NCBI RefSeq assembly: GCF_945957465.1
Contig: NZ_CAMFLC010000013.1
Location: forward strand, 1-64,000
From: an uncultured Leifsonia sp.
GTDB lineage: Bacteria; Actinomycetota; Actinomycetes; Actinomycetales; Microbacteriaceae
Reading direction: 5' to 3'
DNA: 64,000 nucleotides
Below the pieces are notes generated by a model, which worked only from the letters and a program-made list of their open reading frames with translations, was not told the DNA's origin and made no database searches. Numbering within the stretch: position 1 is the first letter of the stretch; the number at the start of each line of letters is the position of its first letter. This document shows, in pieces, positions 16,228-24,322 of the stretch. A program made the position numbers and the translations under genes.

Positions 16228-16794
16228 TCAGCGGGAGGCGAGCAGCTCCAGGACCTCGCCGGTCGTGCCGAGCTCGCCCAGCTTGGGGAACTGGTAGGCG
16301 ACCGAGGCGTCGTGCGCTTCGGCGACGTCGGTCATCGCGTCGGTGACGAACGCCACGTGGTAGCCGAGCTCGTACGCGGAACGGGCCGTCGACTCGACAC
16401 CGGACGTGGTGGAGACGCCGGTCAGCACGATCTGCGTGGCGCCGGCCTCCCGGAGCCGGGCGTCGAGGTCGGTCGAGCCGAAGGCGCCGAGCGTGCGCTT
16501 GGTCACGGTGATGTCGCTCGGCTGCTGGTCGAGCTCGGGCAGCAGAGCGGTCGCCGCGGCGGGGAGGGTCTGGGCTCCGACCCGGCCGGTCGCCTTGCCG
16601 CGCTCGGTGCGGCCGGGCGCCGTCCCGTCGACGTTCACGAGCACGACGGGGAGGCCTGCGGCGCGGAAAGCGGCGGCGAGCCGGGCCGAGTTCGCGACGA
16701 TCTGCTCGATCGGGTGCGCGGTGGGCTGACCGAGGATGCCGGTCTGCAGGTCGATGACGACGAGGGCGGGGGTCGCTTCGAGTTCGATGCTCAT
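16228..16794 (-). CDS. Isochorismatase-fold hydrolase
   Basis: 188 residues, the full cysteine-hydrolase fold. The catalytic Asp15 is in LVVIDLQTG and Lys99 in VTKRTLGAFGSTDL. The cis-peptide and nucleophile block reads TGVSTTSGVESTARSAYELG, with Gly132 in the position normally held by the nucleophilic Cys. True isochorismatases also have Gly there, whereas amidases of this fold need Cys, so it is probably not a nicotinamidase. AGAGGA precedes the ATG. A MarR-family gene is divergent with a 96-bp gap holding an inverted repeat, so MarR control is likely. Substrate unknown. Confidence 0.85.
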   Translation of the reverse strand: MSIELEATPALVVIDLQTGILGQPTAHPIEQIVANSARLAAAFRAAGLPVVLVNVDGTAPGRTERGKATGRVGAQTLPAAATALLPELDQQPSDITVTKRTLGAFGSTDLDARLREAGATQIVLTGVSTTSGVESTARSAYELGYHVAFVTDAMTDVAEAHDASVAYQFPKLGELGTTGEVLELLASR

Positions 16795-16850
16795 GATGGG
16801 TCCTCTGCGGTGATGCGTCCAGCGGGATGCGAACGTCAGTGGCCATAATA

Positions 16851-16865
16851 ATCAGCTCAACTGAT
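16851..16865. promoter_or_regulatory. Inverted repeat between the isochorismatase-fold and MarR genes, likely MarR operator
   Basis: ATCAGCTCAACTGAT has perfect 5-bp arms around a 5-bp centre. It lies just upstream of TATGAT (16879-16884), itself six bases before the marR start codon. Binding there would block the marR promoter and could affect the divergent gene. Confidence 0.5.
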
Positions 16866-16890
16866 GGTTTGCTCACGCTATGATCGGCGC

Positions 16891-17343
16891 ATGACCAGCA
16901 CGACGCCCCCGGCCGCCGAGCCACTCGGCCCGCTCGTGAAGAAGGTGCACCTGAGGCTGCTGGAGCTCTCCGACGAGGCGCTCGCCCCGTCCGGGTTCGA
17001 CCGGCGCGAGTACGCCGTGCTGCGCGCCCTCATCCCCCACGAGCCGCTGTCGCAGCAGGCCCTGGCGGCGCTGCTCGGCGTCGACCAGACGACGATGGTC
17101 GCCGTCATCGACTCCCTGGAGGCGAAGCAGGCCGTCACCCGCCGACCCGACCCCGCCGACCGCAGGCGCAACGCCATCGAGGCGACGCCGGCCGGCCGCG
17201 CGGCGTTCCGCCGTGCCGAGCACGACTTCCTGGCCGCCGAGCGCGCGTTCCTCGCGCCGCTGGGCGATGCCGGCGCCGAACGCTTCCGCGCGGCCCTCCA
17301 CACCCTCCTCGAGAGTACTCCCGCCGCGCCGAAGGGCGCGTAA
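16891..17343 (+). CDS. MarR family transcriptional regulator
   Basis: 150 residues. The winged helix is clear: FDRREYAVLRALIPHEPLS, QQALAALLGVDQTTMVAVIDSL (recognition helix) and TRRPDPADRRRNAIEATPAG (wing with the D-x-R-R motif). The ATG at 16891 follows TATGAT by six bases, so the message is probably leaderless; an in-frame ATG at 16864 lies upstream of that promoter. The last codons (APKGA and stop) are formed by the left arm of palindrome family A copy 2. It is divergent from the isochorismatase-fold gene, its likely target. Confidence 0.88.
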   Translation: MTSTTPPAAEPLGPLVKKVHLRLLELSDEALAPSGFDRREYAVLRALIPHEPLSQQALAALLGVDQTTMVAVIDSLEAKQAVTRRPDPADRRRNAIEATPAGRAAFRRAEHDFLAAERAFLAPLGDAGAERFRAALHTLLESTPAAPKGA

Positions 17344-17389
17344 ACGCCCCTAAAACGGCGTTTTAGGGGCGATAAGGCGCCCCTCGGCG
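17327..17389. repeat. Compound palindrome, family A copy 2
   Basis: The outer arms at 17327-17339 and 17377-17389 match with one G-U-type mismatch. The inner hairpin is perfect: a 12-bp arm CGCCCCTAAAAC (17345-17356), a three-base loop, and its reverse complement (17360-17371). It lies between the convergent marR and YdeI-family genes and includes the marR stop codon. Further CGGCCCCTCGG-like short repeats follow to about 17416. Confidence 0.85.
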
Positions 17390-17417
17390 GCCCCTCGGCG
17401 GCCCTTCGGCGGCCCCT

Positions 17418-17987
17418 CTACTGCGGGTGCGGCGTCTCCCCGCGTTCGAGCATCGCGATGAGCTTCGCGAGGCGGTTGCCGCGGCTGATCGCGCTCGGTG
17501 CGGTCATCAGACGATGCAGCACCGAGTACCGATTGGCCGCGTTCAGTGTGGCGAATGCGGCGGCGGCCGCCTCCGACACCTCGAGCGCGGCGGTCAGGTC
17601 GTCCGGGATCTCCGCGGTGCGCGGGCTCGCGTAGGCGCGCTCCCACCGGCCGTCGGCCTTCGCGCGCTCGATCTCGGCGTGGCCGCGTTCACGCATCCGG
17701 CCCTCGGCGATCAGTGCCTCCACGAGCCCGATGTTGCGCTGCGACCAGAGCGAGGCCGCCCGCCGCGGTGTGAACCGCTCCAGGAACGTGGTCTCGTCGC
17801 GGCTGCGTTTCTGCCCGTCGATCCACCCGCTGCACAACGATTCGTCGACCGCCTGCGCATAGCTGAGGGAGGTCGGCTGAGTCGTGCCCTTCTTGGCCAG
17901 CACCAGCCACACGCCGTCGGAGCTGTCTTCGTGCTCGTCGAGCCAGGCACGCCAGGCGGCGGCGTCCGCCACGATCAGTTCGTCCAA
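17418..17987 (-). CDS. YdeI/OmpD-associated family protein
   Basis: 189 residues. Recognised from WLDEHEDSSDGVWLVLAKKG, SYAQAVDESLCSGWIDGQKR and FLERFTPRRAASLWSQRN near the N-terminal half, and from IPDDLTAALE near residue 140. Together these are typical of the YdeI/OmpD-associated (bacteriocin-protection) family. The family is linked to antimicrobial peptide tolerance in enterobacteria, but its role in actinobacteria is not established. The start appears to be a TTG at 17987 with GGGGAG upstream, an uncommon start codon. It is monocistronic and convergent with marR. Confidence 0.8.
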   Translation of the reverse strand: MDELIVADAAAWRAWLDEHEDSSDGVWLVLAKKGTTQPTSLSYAQAVDESLCSGWIDGQKRSRDETTFLERFTPRRAASLWSQRNIGLVEALIAEGRMRERGHAEIERAKADGRWERAYASPRTAEIPDDLTAALEVSEAAAAAFATLNAANRYSVLHRLMTAPSAISRGNRLAKLIAMLERGETPHPQ

Positions 17988-18086
17988 GCCCGGCTCCCCG
18001 CGTCGATCCCCATGCCCGAACCCTAGCGTCGGCGACCGACACCCGGCGGGCGGACACCATCATGCACGTCGGCGCACCGCCCGGCC

Positions 18087-18287
18087 TCACACGTGCAGCA
18101 GCACCAGCACGTGGTACACGACGAACGCCGGCCAGACGATCGCCTGCAACAAGCCCCAGACGACGCCCCAGAACGAGCCGTCGGAGACCGAGACGAAGTA
18201 CACGGCCGCGCCGATGTACGCGATGAAGAAGAAGAACCCCCACTGCGCCGATTGCACGACCACTCTGCCACGACCGCTGTCACCCAT
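18087..18287 (-). CDS. Small membrane protein, 66 aa
   Basis: Two hydrophobic segments (WGFFFFIAYIGAAVYFVSV and VVWGLLQAIVWPAFVVYHVLVLLHV) joined by a short polar turn, in a protein of 66 residues starting at the ATG at 18287. GGGAGG sits six bases upstream. A second, longer start at 18356 is possible but lacks a ribosome site. The layout is typical of actinobacterial small hairpin membrane proteins of unknown role. Confidence 0.65.
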   Translation of the reverse strand: MGDSGRGRVVVQSAQWGFFFFIAYIGAAVYFVSVSDGSFWGVVWGLLQAIVWPAFVVYHVLVLLHV

Positions 18288-18405
18288 GCCGCCTCCCCGA
18301 TCCCGGGCTCCCCGGCCCGTGCCGCCAGGGTAGCGAGCGGAGGCCGAAGCGGCCACACCCCTGCGAGGCGACCGGGTCGCTGCGCGAAACGCGCAGGCTC
18401 GCGGA

Positions 18406-18432
18406 TGTCACAGAGCACGCGGCTGCGTCGTC
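18406..18432 (+). promoter_or_regulatory. Candidate ECF41 sigma-factor promoter
   Basis: TGTCACA at 18406-18412 followed by CGTC at 18429-18432 (16-base spacer) matches the published ECF41 promoter elements. The same TGTCACA could pair with the CGTC at 18426-18429. It lies 40 bases upstream of the epimerase start codon and would drive the epimerase-sigma operon, giving autoregulation. Confidence 0.7.
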
Positions 18433-18471
18433 TGACGGTGTGACATCAGGCCAGACGGAAAGGGGCAGACG

Positions 18472-19404
18472 ATGCGGGTACTCGTAGCGGGAGGAAGCGG
18501 CGTTCTCGGGAGGCGGCTGGTTCCTCAGCTCGTGCGCAACGGCCACGCCGTGACGGCCACGACGACGAGCGCGGCGAAGCTGCCGACGATCGAGGCGATG
18601 GGAGCCGAGGGCGTCGTCATGGACGGACTGGACGCGGCGTCGGTCGGCGGCGCTGTGGCGTCGGCGGAGCCGGAGGCGATCATCCACCAGATGACGGCGA
18701 TCAACCCGGCGCACGCCGGCGATCCCGACCTCAAGCATCCCGACCGGTGGTTCGCCGACACGAACCGGCTGCGCACCGAGGGCACCGACCATCTACTGGC
18801 CGCCGCGCAGGCCCAGGGCGTGACGCGCTTCCTCGCGCAGGGCTACGCCAGCTGGAACGGCATCCGCGAGGGCGGCTGGGTCAAGACCGAGGAGGATCCG
18901 CTCGACACGTTCGCGGGCACGCCGACCGCCCCGGTCATGGCTGCGATGAAGCACGTCGAGGATGCGGTGACGGCCTACGGCGGCACCGTGCTGCGCTACG
19001 GCGCGCTCTACGGCCCGGGCGCGACGGACGACCAGGTGGAGATGGTCCGCAAGCGGCAGTATCCCCTCGTCGGCCGCGCGCAGGGCTACAGCTCGTGGAT
19101 CCACCTGGACGACGCGGCGTCGGCCACCGTCCTCGCACTCGAGAAGGGCGCGACCGGGGTCTTCGACATCGTCGACGACGAACCGGCGCCCGCCAGCGAG
19201 TGGCTGCCGTACCTGGCGAAGGTCGCCGGCGCCAAGCCGCCCCGCCGCGTCCCGGTCTGGCTCGCCCGTGTCGCCGCTGGCGATCAAGCCGTCATGATGA
19301 TGACGGAGGGTCGCGGCTTCTCCAATGCCAAGGCGAAGCGCGAGCTCGGCTGGACGCTGCGGTACCCGTCGTGGCGGCAGGGGTTCGAGGAGGGACTGCG
19401 ATGA
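18472..19404 (+). CDS. NAD(P)-dependent epimerase/dehydratase family protein, partner of ECF41
   Basis: 310 residues with an N-terminal Rossmann fold, VAGGSGVLGRRL (G-x-x-G-x-x-G), followed by DGLDAASV and an extended-SDR body. The active-site Tyr-x-x-x-Lys is not clearly present; instead APVMAAMKHVEDAV occupies that region, so catalysis may differ. LRYGALYGPG and WIHLDDAASATVLALE are typical NAD-dependent epimerase motifs. ECF41 sigma genes are characteristically paired with carboxymuconolactone decarboxylase, oxidoreductase or epimerase genes, and this is that partner. GAAAGGGG precedes the start. The stop overlaps the sigma-factor start (ATGA). Confidence 0.85.
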   Translation: MRVLVAGGSGVLGRRLVPQLVRNGHAVTATTTSAAKLPTIEAMGAEGVVMDGLDAASVGGAVASAEPEAIIHQMTAINPAHAGDPDLKHPDRWFADTNRLRTEGTDHLLAAAQAQGVTRFLAQGYASWNGIREGGWVKTEEDPLDTFAGTPTAPVMAAMKHVEDAVTAYGGTVLRYGALYGPGATDDQVEMVRKRQYPLVGRAQGYSSWIHLDDAASATVLALEKGATGVFDIVDDEPAPASEWLPYLAKVAGAKPPRRVPVWLARVAAGDQAVMMMTEGRGFSNAKAKRELGWTLRYPSWRQGFEEGLR

Positions 19405-20369
19405 CACGGCCGGACGAGAGTTTCGAGGACCTGCGGCCGCTGCTGTTCTCGATCGCCTACCGCATCCTCGGCAGTGTGACGGAGGCCGAGGACGCCGTGC
19501 AGGAGACCTGGCTGCGGTACGAAGCGGCCGGCGTGCGGCCGGCGTCGCTCAAGGCCTACCTCTCGACGATCGTCACGCGCGTGTCCATCGACGTCCTGGG
19601 GTCGGCCCGGGTGCGGCGGGAGACGTACGTCGGTCCGTGGTTCCCCGAGCCGCTGCTGTCCGATCCGTACCAGGATCCCGAGCGCGCAGCCGAGCTCTCC
19701 GACTCCCTCTCGATGGCGGCGCTCCTCCTGCTGGAGCGGCTCACCCCGCTCGAGCGGGCCGTCTTCGTGCTGCGCGAGGTCTTCGCGTTCGACTTCCCGG
19801 AGATCGCTGCGGCGGTCGGCCGGTCGGAGGCGGCGTGCCGCCAGCTCGCTGTGCGCGCACGACGGCACATGGACGAGGGCCGGCCGCGCTTCGACGCCGA
19901 CCGTGCCGAGCGGGAGGCCCTGGCCGGCCGGTTCTTCGACGCGTTCCGCGCCGGAGACGTCGAGGCTCTGCGCGCCCTCCTCGTCGCGGACGTCGACATG
20001 GTGGGCGACGGGGGCGGCAAGGCTCCGCAGTGGGCGCAGCGGATCGTCGGCATCGAGAACGTCGCCCAGGTGCTGGTGGCGATGTCGGGACCGTTCCTCA
20101 CGATCGGCGGCACCGTCGAGCCGACCACGATCAACGGCCAGCCGGGCGCCGTGTTCCGCGACCGCGACGGCGGCGTCATCAACGCGATGACGCTCGACAT
20201 CGTCCCGGAGGGCATCCAGACCATCCGCAGCGTGATCAACCCGGACAAGCTGAGTCACGTCGGAGCCGTGGGCGACGCCTGGTCGGTGGTGCGGGAGGCC
20301 AATCGAGCCAGGCTCGCCGCCGGCGGCGACCCCCTGCCTCCGCTGGCGAAGCGACGCGTCTCGGAGTGA
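19401..20369 (+). CDS. ECF41-family RNA polymerase sigma factor (SigJ-like) with C-terminal SnoaL-like domain
   Basis: 322 residues. Sigma region 2 is at about 8-75 (LLFSIAYRILGSVTEAEDAVQET), region 4 at about 110-165 (LTPLERAVFVLREVFAFDFPEIA, then RQLAVRARRHM). The extra C-terminal domain, about 180-300, has a SnoaL_2/NTF2-like fold that regulates sigma activity in this group. ECF41 marks are WFPEPLL in the linker, DGGGKAP and the late NPDKLS. No anti-sigma factor gene is present, as expected when the C-terminal domain serves as the switch. Translation is coupled to the upstream epimerase by a four-base overlap. Confidence 0.9.
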   Translation: MTRPDESFEDLRPLLFSIAYRILGSVTEAEDAVQETWLRYEAAGVRPASLKAYLSTIVTRVSIDVLGSARVRRETYVGPWFPEPLLSDPYQDPERAAELSDSLSMAALLLLERLTPLERAVFVLREVFAFDFPEIAAAVGRSEAACRQLAVRARRHMDEGRPRFDADRAEREALAGRFFDAFRAGDVEALRALLVADVDMVGDGGGKAPQWAQRIVGIENVAQVLVAMSGPFLTIGGTVEPTTINGQPGAVFRDRDGGVINAMTLDIVPEGIQTIRSVINPDKLSHVGAVGDAWSVVREANRARLAAGGDPLPPLAKRRVSE

Positions 20370-20443
20370 GCCCGGCACGATCCCGCCACGAACGCTGGCG
20401 TGGGTCGTTCCGCCCGGACCGCTGCCCCCGCTACTCTCGCCTC

Positions 20444-21295
20444 ATGGCCTCCGTACCGCTCTCCGACGCCCAAGTGCGCGAGCTGCGCGAGAAGTACGCG
20501 TCCGGTGCGCGGCAGGTGCAGCTGGCAGAGGAGTACGGCGTGCGCCAGAACACCGTCTCGAGCCTGGTCACGGGCCGGTCGCGGCTGGAGGCCGGCGGTC
20601 CGATCCTTCCGGGCAAGTCGCGCAAGGTGACCAGCGAGGAGGTCGTCGCGATCCGGGAGGCCGTGGCCGCCGGCAACCCCCGTTCCGAGGTCGCGGCACT
20701 CTACGGGATCTCGCATCAGATGGTGTCGAACATCGCCTCCGGCCGCGCTTTCGCCGACGTCGGCGGTCCGCTCACGAGCGCGACACCCTCCCGGGCGCGG
20801 CCGCTGACGGTCGACCAGGTCGAGGCGATCCGCGAGCGGCTGGCCGCGGGCGACGACCGCGCGGAGGTGGCGAAGGCGTTCGGCGTCTCGCACTGGACCA
20901 TCTCGTCGGTGGTGCGGGGCGCCACGACGGGGGTGACCGAGACCACCGACGACGACGTCGTGCAGATGCGCAGGCTGCACTCCGAGGGCGTCTCGCAGAC
21001 CGAGATCGCCCGGCGGTTCGGCACGAGCCAGCAACGGGTCAGCCTCATCGTCCGCGGGAGCAGTCACGCGGCACACGGCGGCCCCATCGCCGAGGCGCAC
21101 CGCCGCCGGCTCGGCGACGACGAGGTGCGGAGCATCCGCGAGGCGTACGCGTCGGGTGCGTCGCTGGCCGAGCTGGCCGAGCGGTACGACGTGGCCGCCG
21201 CGCTGCTGCGTTTGGTGGTCACCGGCCGCACCTACGCCGACCGTCCCGGTCCGATCGCTCCCGCCGAGCGCCCGCCCGAGGCCGGGCGGCGATGA
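20444..21295 (+). CDS. Protein of five tandem helix-turn-helix repeats
   Basis: 283 residues made almost wholly of five units of about 48-55 residues. Each reads roughly V-x-x-I-R, A-x-G, V-A-x-x-Y-G-V-S, V-S-x-I-V-x-G-R and ends in GGP or PGP. They begin near residues 5, 61, 114, 164 and 220; the third unit is shorter at its end. Each unit resembles a small HTH such as those of resolvases or Mor-like proteins. No catalytic domain is seen, so it may bind repeated or long DNA sites. TACTCT lies six bases before the ATG, suggesting a leaderless message. The stop overlaps the LysM lipoprotein start (ATGA). Confidence 0.7.
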   Translation: MASVPLSDAQVRELREKYASGARQVQLAEEYGVRQNTVSSLVTGRSRLEAGGPILPGKSRKVTSEEVVAIREAVAAGNPRSEVAALYGISHQMVSNIASGRAFADVGGPLTSATPSRARPLTVDQVEAIRERLAAGDDRAEVAKAFGVSHWTISSVVRGATTGVTETTDDDVVQMRRLHSEGVSQTEIARRFGTSQQRVSLIVRGSSHAAHGGPIAEAHRRRLGDDEVRSIREAYASGASLAELAERYDVAAALLRLVVTGRTYADRPGPIAPAERPPEAGRR

Positions 21296-22131
21296 TCGCG
21301 GGCTCCCGCGCAACGCGTTCAGGCGGCTGGACGCTGCCGCTGCTGCTCGGCGGCGCGCTGCTGCTGACGGGGTGCACGGGGACGACGGCACCCCGGGCGA
21401 CGGCCGAGGCGAAGGAGGTGGCGGGCACGAGCCACCGGGCCGCTCCGGTGTCCCCCGCCCGGACCACCCCCGCGGCACCGCCGACCGCGAGCGCCTTCGC
21501 CGACGCGTTCCAGTACCTCCCGCCCGCCGGCACCGTCATGGGCACGGGAACGCTCACCGACGTCGACGGCCACGCCCGCGGCGATGTCACGGTGAGCGTC
21601 GCCGCCGACCTGCGCTTCCAGGTCTCGATCGACGGCTTCGCCACGACCTCCGGTCCGGGCCTGGTCGTGGCGCTGAGCGTCGACCGGTTCGGGCCCGCGG
21701 CCGGGGAGCCGACCGTGCCGGCGGTCGATGATCCCGTGGGAACGCTGCAGGCGACGTCCGGCGACCAGGTGCTCCCGTTCGACTCCAGCGGTCGGCGCGA
21801 CCGCGGTGACCTGTCGTACTTCAACAGCGTCGAGCTGGTGAGCGACGGCGACGTCATCGCGGAGGCGCCCATCGCGTGGACGATCCCCGCCTTCTACCCG
21901 GGACTCACGCTGAAGGACTCCGGGCCGGCGCCGTACGCGCGCGGCACGGTCACCTCGTTCGACGGCCTGCCGGCGAGCTACACGGTGTGGGGGAACGACA
22001 ACTCGCAGGCGGTGGCCACGCGGTTCGGGATCACCCTCGATCAGCTCTTCTACCTCAACCCGCAGCTGCGGCGCGGCGACACGGAGCTCCTGCGGGACAC
22101 CCGCCTCAACCTCAGCGTCGCCTACCGCTGA
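21292..22131 (+). CDS. LysM-domain lipoprotein
   Basis: 279 residues. The signal peptide ends in lipobox LLTGC (Cys near 25). A Thr/Ala/Pro-rich linker leads to a beta-rich middle domain at about 70-215 (GTGTLTDVDGHARGDVTVSV, FQVSIDGFATTSGPGLVVAL), resembling an electron-transfer DM13-like fold. A C-terminal LysM follows, YTVWGNDNSQAVATRFGIT then LFYLNPQL (about 228-275), expected to bind peptidoglycan. So it should be membrane-anchored and contact the wall. The gene overlaps the HTH-repeat gene by four bases, an odd pairing of a DNA-binding and a cell-surface protein in one transcript. Confidence 0.75.
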   Translation: MIAGSRATRSGGWTLPLLLGGALLLTGCTGTTAPRATAEAKEVAGTSHRAAPVSPARTTPAAPPTASAFADAFQYLPPAGTVMGTGTLTDVDGHARGDVTVSVAADLRFQVSIDGFATTSGPGLVVALSVDRFGPAAGEPTVPAVDDPVGTLQATSGDQVLPFDSSGRRDRGDLSYFNSVELVSDGDVIAEAPIAWTIPAFYPGLTLKDSGPAPYARGTVTSFDGLPASYTVWGNDNSQAVATRFGITLDQLFYLNPQLRRGDTELLRDTRLNLSVAYR

Positions 22132-22237
22132 ACACGCATGAAGCACGGTACCGCCGATCGAGCGGCTCAGCGAGCGGCCGGCGGGGAGACCACCGCCCGC
22201 GCTCGGCGGTCATGCGGCCGACGCTCCTGCGTCCGCG

Positions 22238-24199
22238 TCACGGATTCGCGTCGCGGTTCCTGATCGTGAAGACCAGTTGCGCGGACGGTCCGAAGACCGG
22301 GAGCGCACGCGCGGCCGCGGGAAGCGGCAGCACCGCCCGGATGACGTCGCGGTCCGCCGGATCGGGGCTCAGGGTGAGTTCGTCCGTCATCTGCCCGAGC
22401 TGGTTGATCGCGCCCGGCACGGCGCTGTTCCAGCCGGTCCACGCCCCGAACCGGCCGTCGGCCGACCGGCCGATGTCGACGATGAGCACGTCCTGCCAGT
22501 CGCCGACCTGCTCCAGGTTGCTGCTGAAGTCGAACACGCCGTTGCGGGTGATGACCTGGTAGACGCGCAGGGTGAGGGCGTAGCGGGAGAGGCCTTCGCT
22601 GAGCTTCGCGTACTCGCTGCCGTCGCCGGCGTGCGCGGCGGCGGTAGCGAGGTCGTGGGCGACCGACGCGACCGTCGCCGCGGCGACGTCGGGCAGTGTG
22701 GGATCGAGCGGGTTCTGCAGGGATCCGTCCATAGAGCCGCCGGAGGCCGTCCCAGCGCGCTCCTCGTCGCCCGCGCCGAACGACTCCACGAAGCGCTGCC
22801 ACCACCCGGCGTGCGCCGGCCGGAACGCTGGGTCGCCGTCCCGTGACTCGGCCGGCCCGATCGGGGTCGCGGCCGCCGGAACCGGGTCGTCGCCCACTCC
22901 CGGGGTCACGTTCGTCGGCGGGAGGTCGCTCGGCGGCTCTTTCGAGAACAGGAACGTCCCCACCAGCGGGATCGGGGCATCGACGGTGTCGTCGCCGGGC
23001 GCCCCCGGCGCGTGCTGGGCGATCTCCGCGTTGAGCTGCACCGGGTTGTAGTGCGCCGCCTTCTGCTCGGTGATCAGCACCGACAGGCCGCGGATCGCGA
23101 GCTGGAGGTCGGCCTGCCAGGCGATATCCGGGTGCGCGGCGATCGCCGATGCCGGAGGGAGCCCGCTCAGCTCCACCTGCACCGACCAGTGCCCGAACAG
23201 GAACCGGGCCAGGTTCTGGTAGCCCTCCTCCGAGTTGACCTCGCCGTACGGGCCGGAGTGCGATTTGTAGACGAAGGCGCGATGGGCCCCTTTGACGTAG
23301 GCGTTCTCGATGAGCACGAGGCCGTCGCTGCGCGGTCCGACACCGAGCTTGGCCAGGTTGTAGTCGGCAGAGTCGGTTCCGATGATGCAGAACACGTCGT
23401 CGACGTCGAACACCTCCGGTGGGATGACGCGCGGGTCCCAGGTCTTCCCGATCGGCCGGTCGCCGAACGTCTTGCCCGGCGTCAGGTAGCCGTACATCTT
23501 AGGCGGCGAGAAGATGTCCGACCCGGCCGGACCGAACGTCTCCATCAGCCAGTTCAACAAGCCGCCCGTGAAGACGATGCCGCCGTGCGGTGTGGCGTAG
23601 GTGCAGAACTTGGCGACCAGCTCCCTGGCCGGGATGCGGCCGTCCTCCTGGCAGACCTTCTGCATCATGCAGCGCGCCACCAGCCCGCCCATCGAGTGCG
23701 CGACCAGGAAGACCTTCGGCGCGCCGGTCTTCTCACGCACCTGGAGGACCAGGTCGTAGAGCTCCCGCGCCGCCTGCTCGATGTCGAACCCTTGCGCGCT
23801 GGTGTGCTCGCGCACGAGATCCTCCGTCCACGCGATCGCCCGGTCGAACAAGCTCCCGGTGCGGGGCGTCGGGGCTGCATAGGTGGTCGCGGCCTCGTCG
23901 TAGAAGCGATGGATCCAGATCGACTTCTGCGGCAGTGTCCCGTCGGGAGCCGTCGCGAGAAGCTCCTTCTGGCTGCCGCGCACCAGCACTCGGTAGTCGC
24001 GCTCGCCCAGGAGCCGCAGCAGCGGCCCCTCGAACTGGTAGAACTTGGGGTCGCCGTCGCCGTTGACGCGGGTGTGGGTGGCGCCTTCGTTGAAGCCGTA
24101 GAAGGGATCGTTGACCGTGGAGTCGATCTGACTGGTCGGGCCGGCATACCCGCGGCAGTAGACGATCGGAAGCTCGTTCACGGTGTCACTGTCGCGCAC
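22238..24199 (-). CDS. Lipase-like alpha/beta hydrolase, 653 aa
   Basis: The N-terminal half is a lipase/DUF676-like alpha/beta hydrolase. The first strand is [12 protein letters not shown], the nucleophile elbow [17 protein letters not shown] (Ser near 175), and a His-bearing region [17 protein letters not shown] lies near 310. The C-terminal half (about 350-650) has no recognised family; it includes two beta-rich segments such as [17 protein letters not shown]-like strands. No signal peptide is seen, so it is probably cytoplasmic. The GTG at 24199 gives the longest frame. A GTG at 24181, six bases after GACAGT, is an alternative start. A cluster of three palindromic boxes lies 53-105 bp upstream. 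Confidence 0.7.
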   Translation of the reverse strand: MRDSDTVNELPIVYCRGYAGPTSQIDSTVNDPFYGFNEGATHTRVNGDGDPKFYQFEGPLLRLLGERDYRVLVRGSQKELLATAPDGTLPQKSIWIHRFYDEAATTYAAPTPRTGSLFDRAIAWTEDLVREHTSAQGFDIEQAARELYDLVLQVREKTGAPKVFLVAHSMGGLVARCMMQKVCQEDGRIPARELVAKFCTYATPHGGIVFTGGLLNWLMETFGPAGSDIFSPPKMYGYLTPGKTFGDRPIGKTWDPRVIPPEVFDVDDVFCIIGTDSADYNLAKLGVGPRSDGLVLIENAYVKGAHRAFVYKSHSGPYGEVNSEEGYQNLARFLFGHWSVQVELSGLPPASAIAAHPDIAWQADLQLAIRGLSVLITEQKAAHYNPVQLNAEIAQHAPGAPGDDTVDAPIPLVGTFLFSKEPPSDLPPTNVTPGVGDDPVPAAATPIGPAESRDGDPAFRPAHAGWWQRFVESFGAGDEERAGTASGGSMDGSLQNPLDPTLPDVAAATVASVAHDLATAAAHAGDGSEYAKLSEGLSRYALTLRVYQVITRNGVFDFSSNLEQVGDWQDVLIVDIGRSADGRFGAWTGWNSAVPGAINQLGQMTDELTLSPDPADRDVIRAVLPLPAAARALPVFGPSAQLVFTIRNRDANP

Positions 24200-24251
24200 G
24201 GCGCCCGCCGCGGCAAGACCACGCCGTCCACCACCCCTCCCTCGCGACGGG

Positions 24252-24304
24252 ATTCGTCACGAATGTCGACATTCGTGGCACGAAACGTGAGATTCGTGAC
24301 GAAT
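24252..24304. promoter_or_regulatory. Cluster of three palindromic boxes upstream of the lipase-like gene
   Basis: Boxes ATTCGTCACGAAT (24252-24264), ATTCGTGGCACGAA (24271-24284) and ATTCGTGACGAAT (24292-24304) repeat with spacings of 19 and 21 bp, about two helical turns. Boxes one and three are also reverse complements, so 24249-24264 and 24292-24307 form a 16-bp perfect inverted repeat. CACGAATGTCGACATTCGTG at 24258-24277 is a perfect 20-bp palindrome. It could be a multi-site operator for the gene downstream or a terminator for the dehydrogenase upstream. Confidence 0.6.
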
Positions 24305-24322
24305 CCCGCGCGAGAGGGCGGC

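Noticed and set aside
16100-16924. Open frame of 274 codons extending across the isochorismatase-fold gene
   Set aside because: It is an Arg/Pro/His-rich shadow frame without domains. The real gene is in another frame with intact catalytic residues.
22150-22210. Hairpin between convergent LysM lipoprotein and hydrolase genes (ACCGCCGA/TCGGCGGT)
   Set aside because: The arms are only eight bases with a loop of 45, which is common by chance at this GC content.
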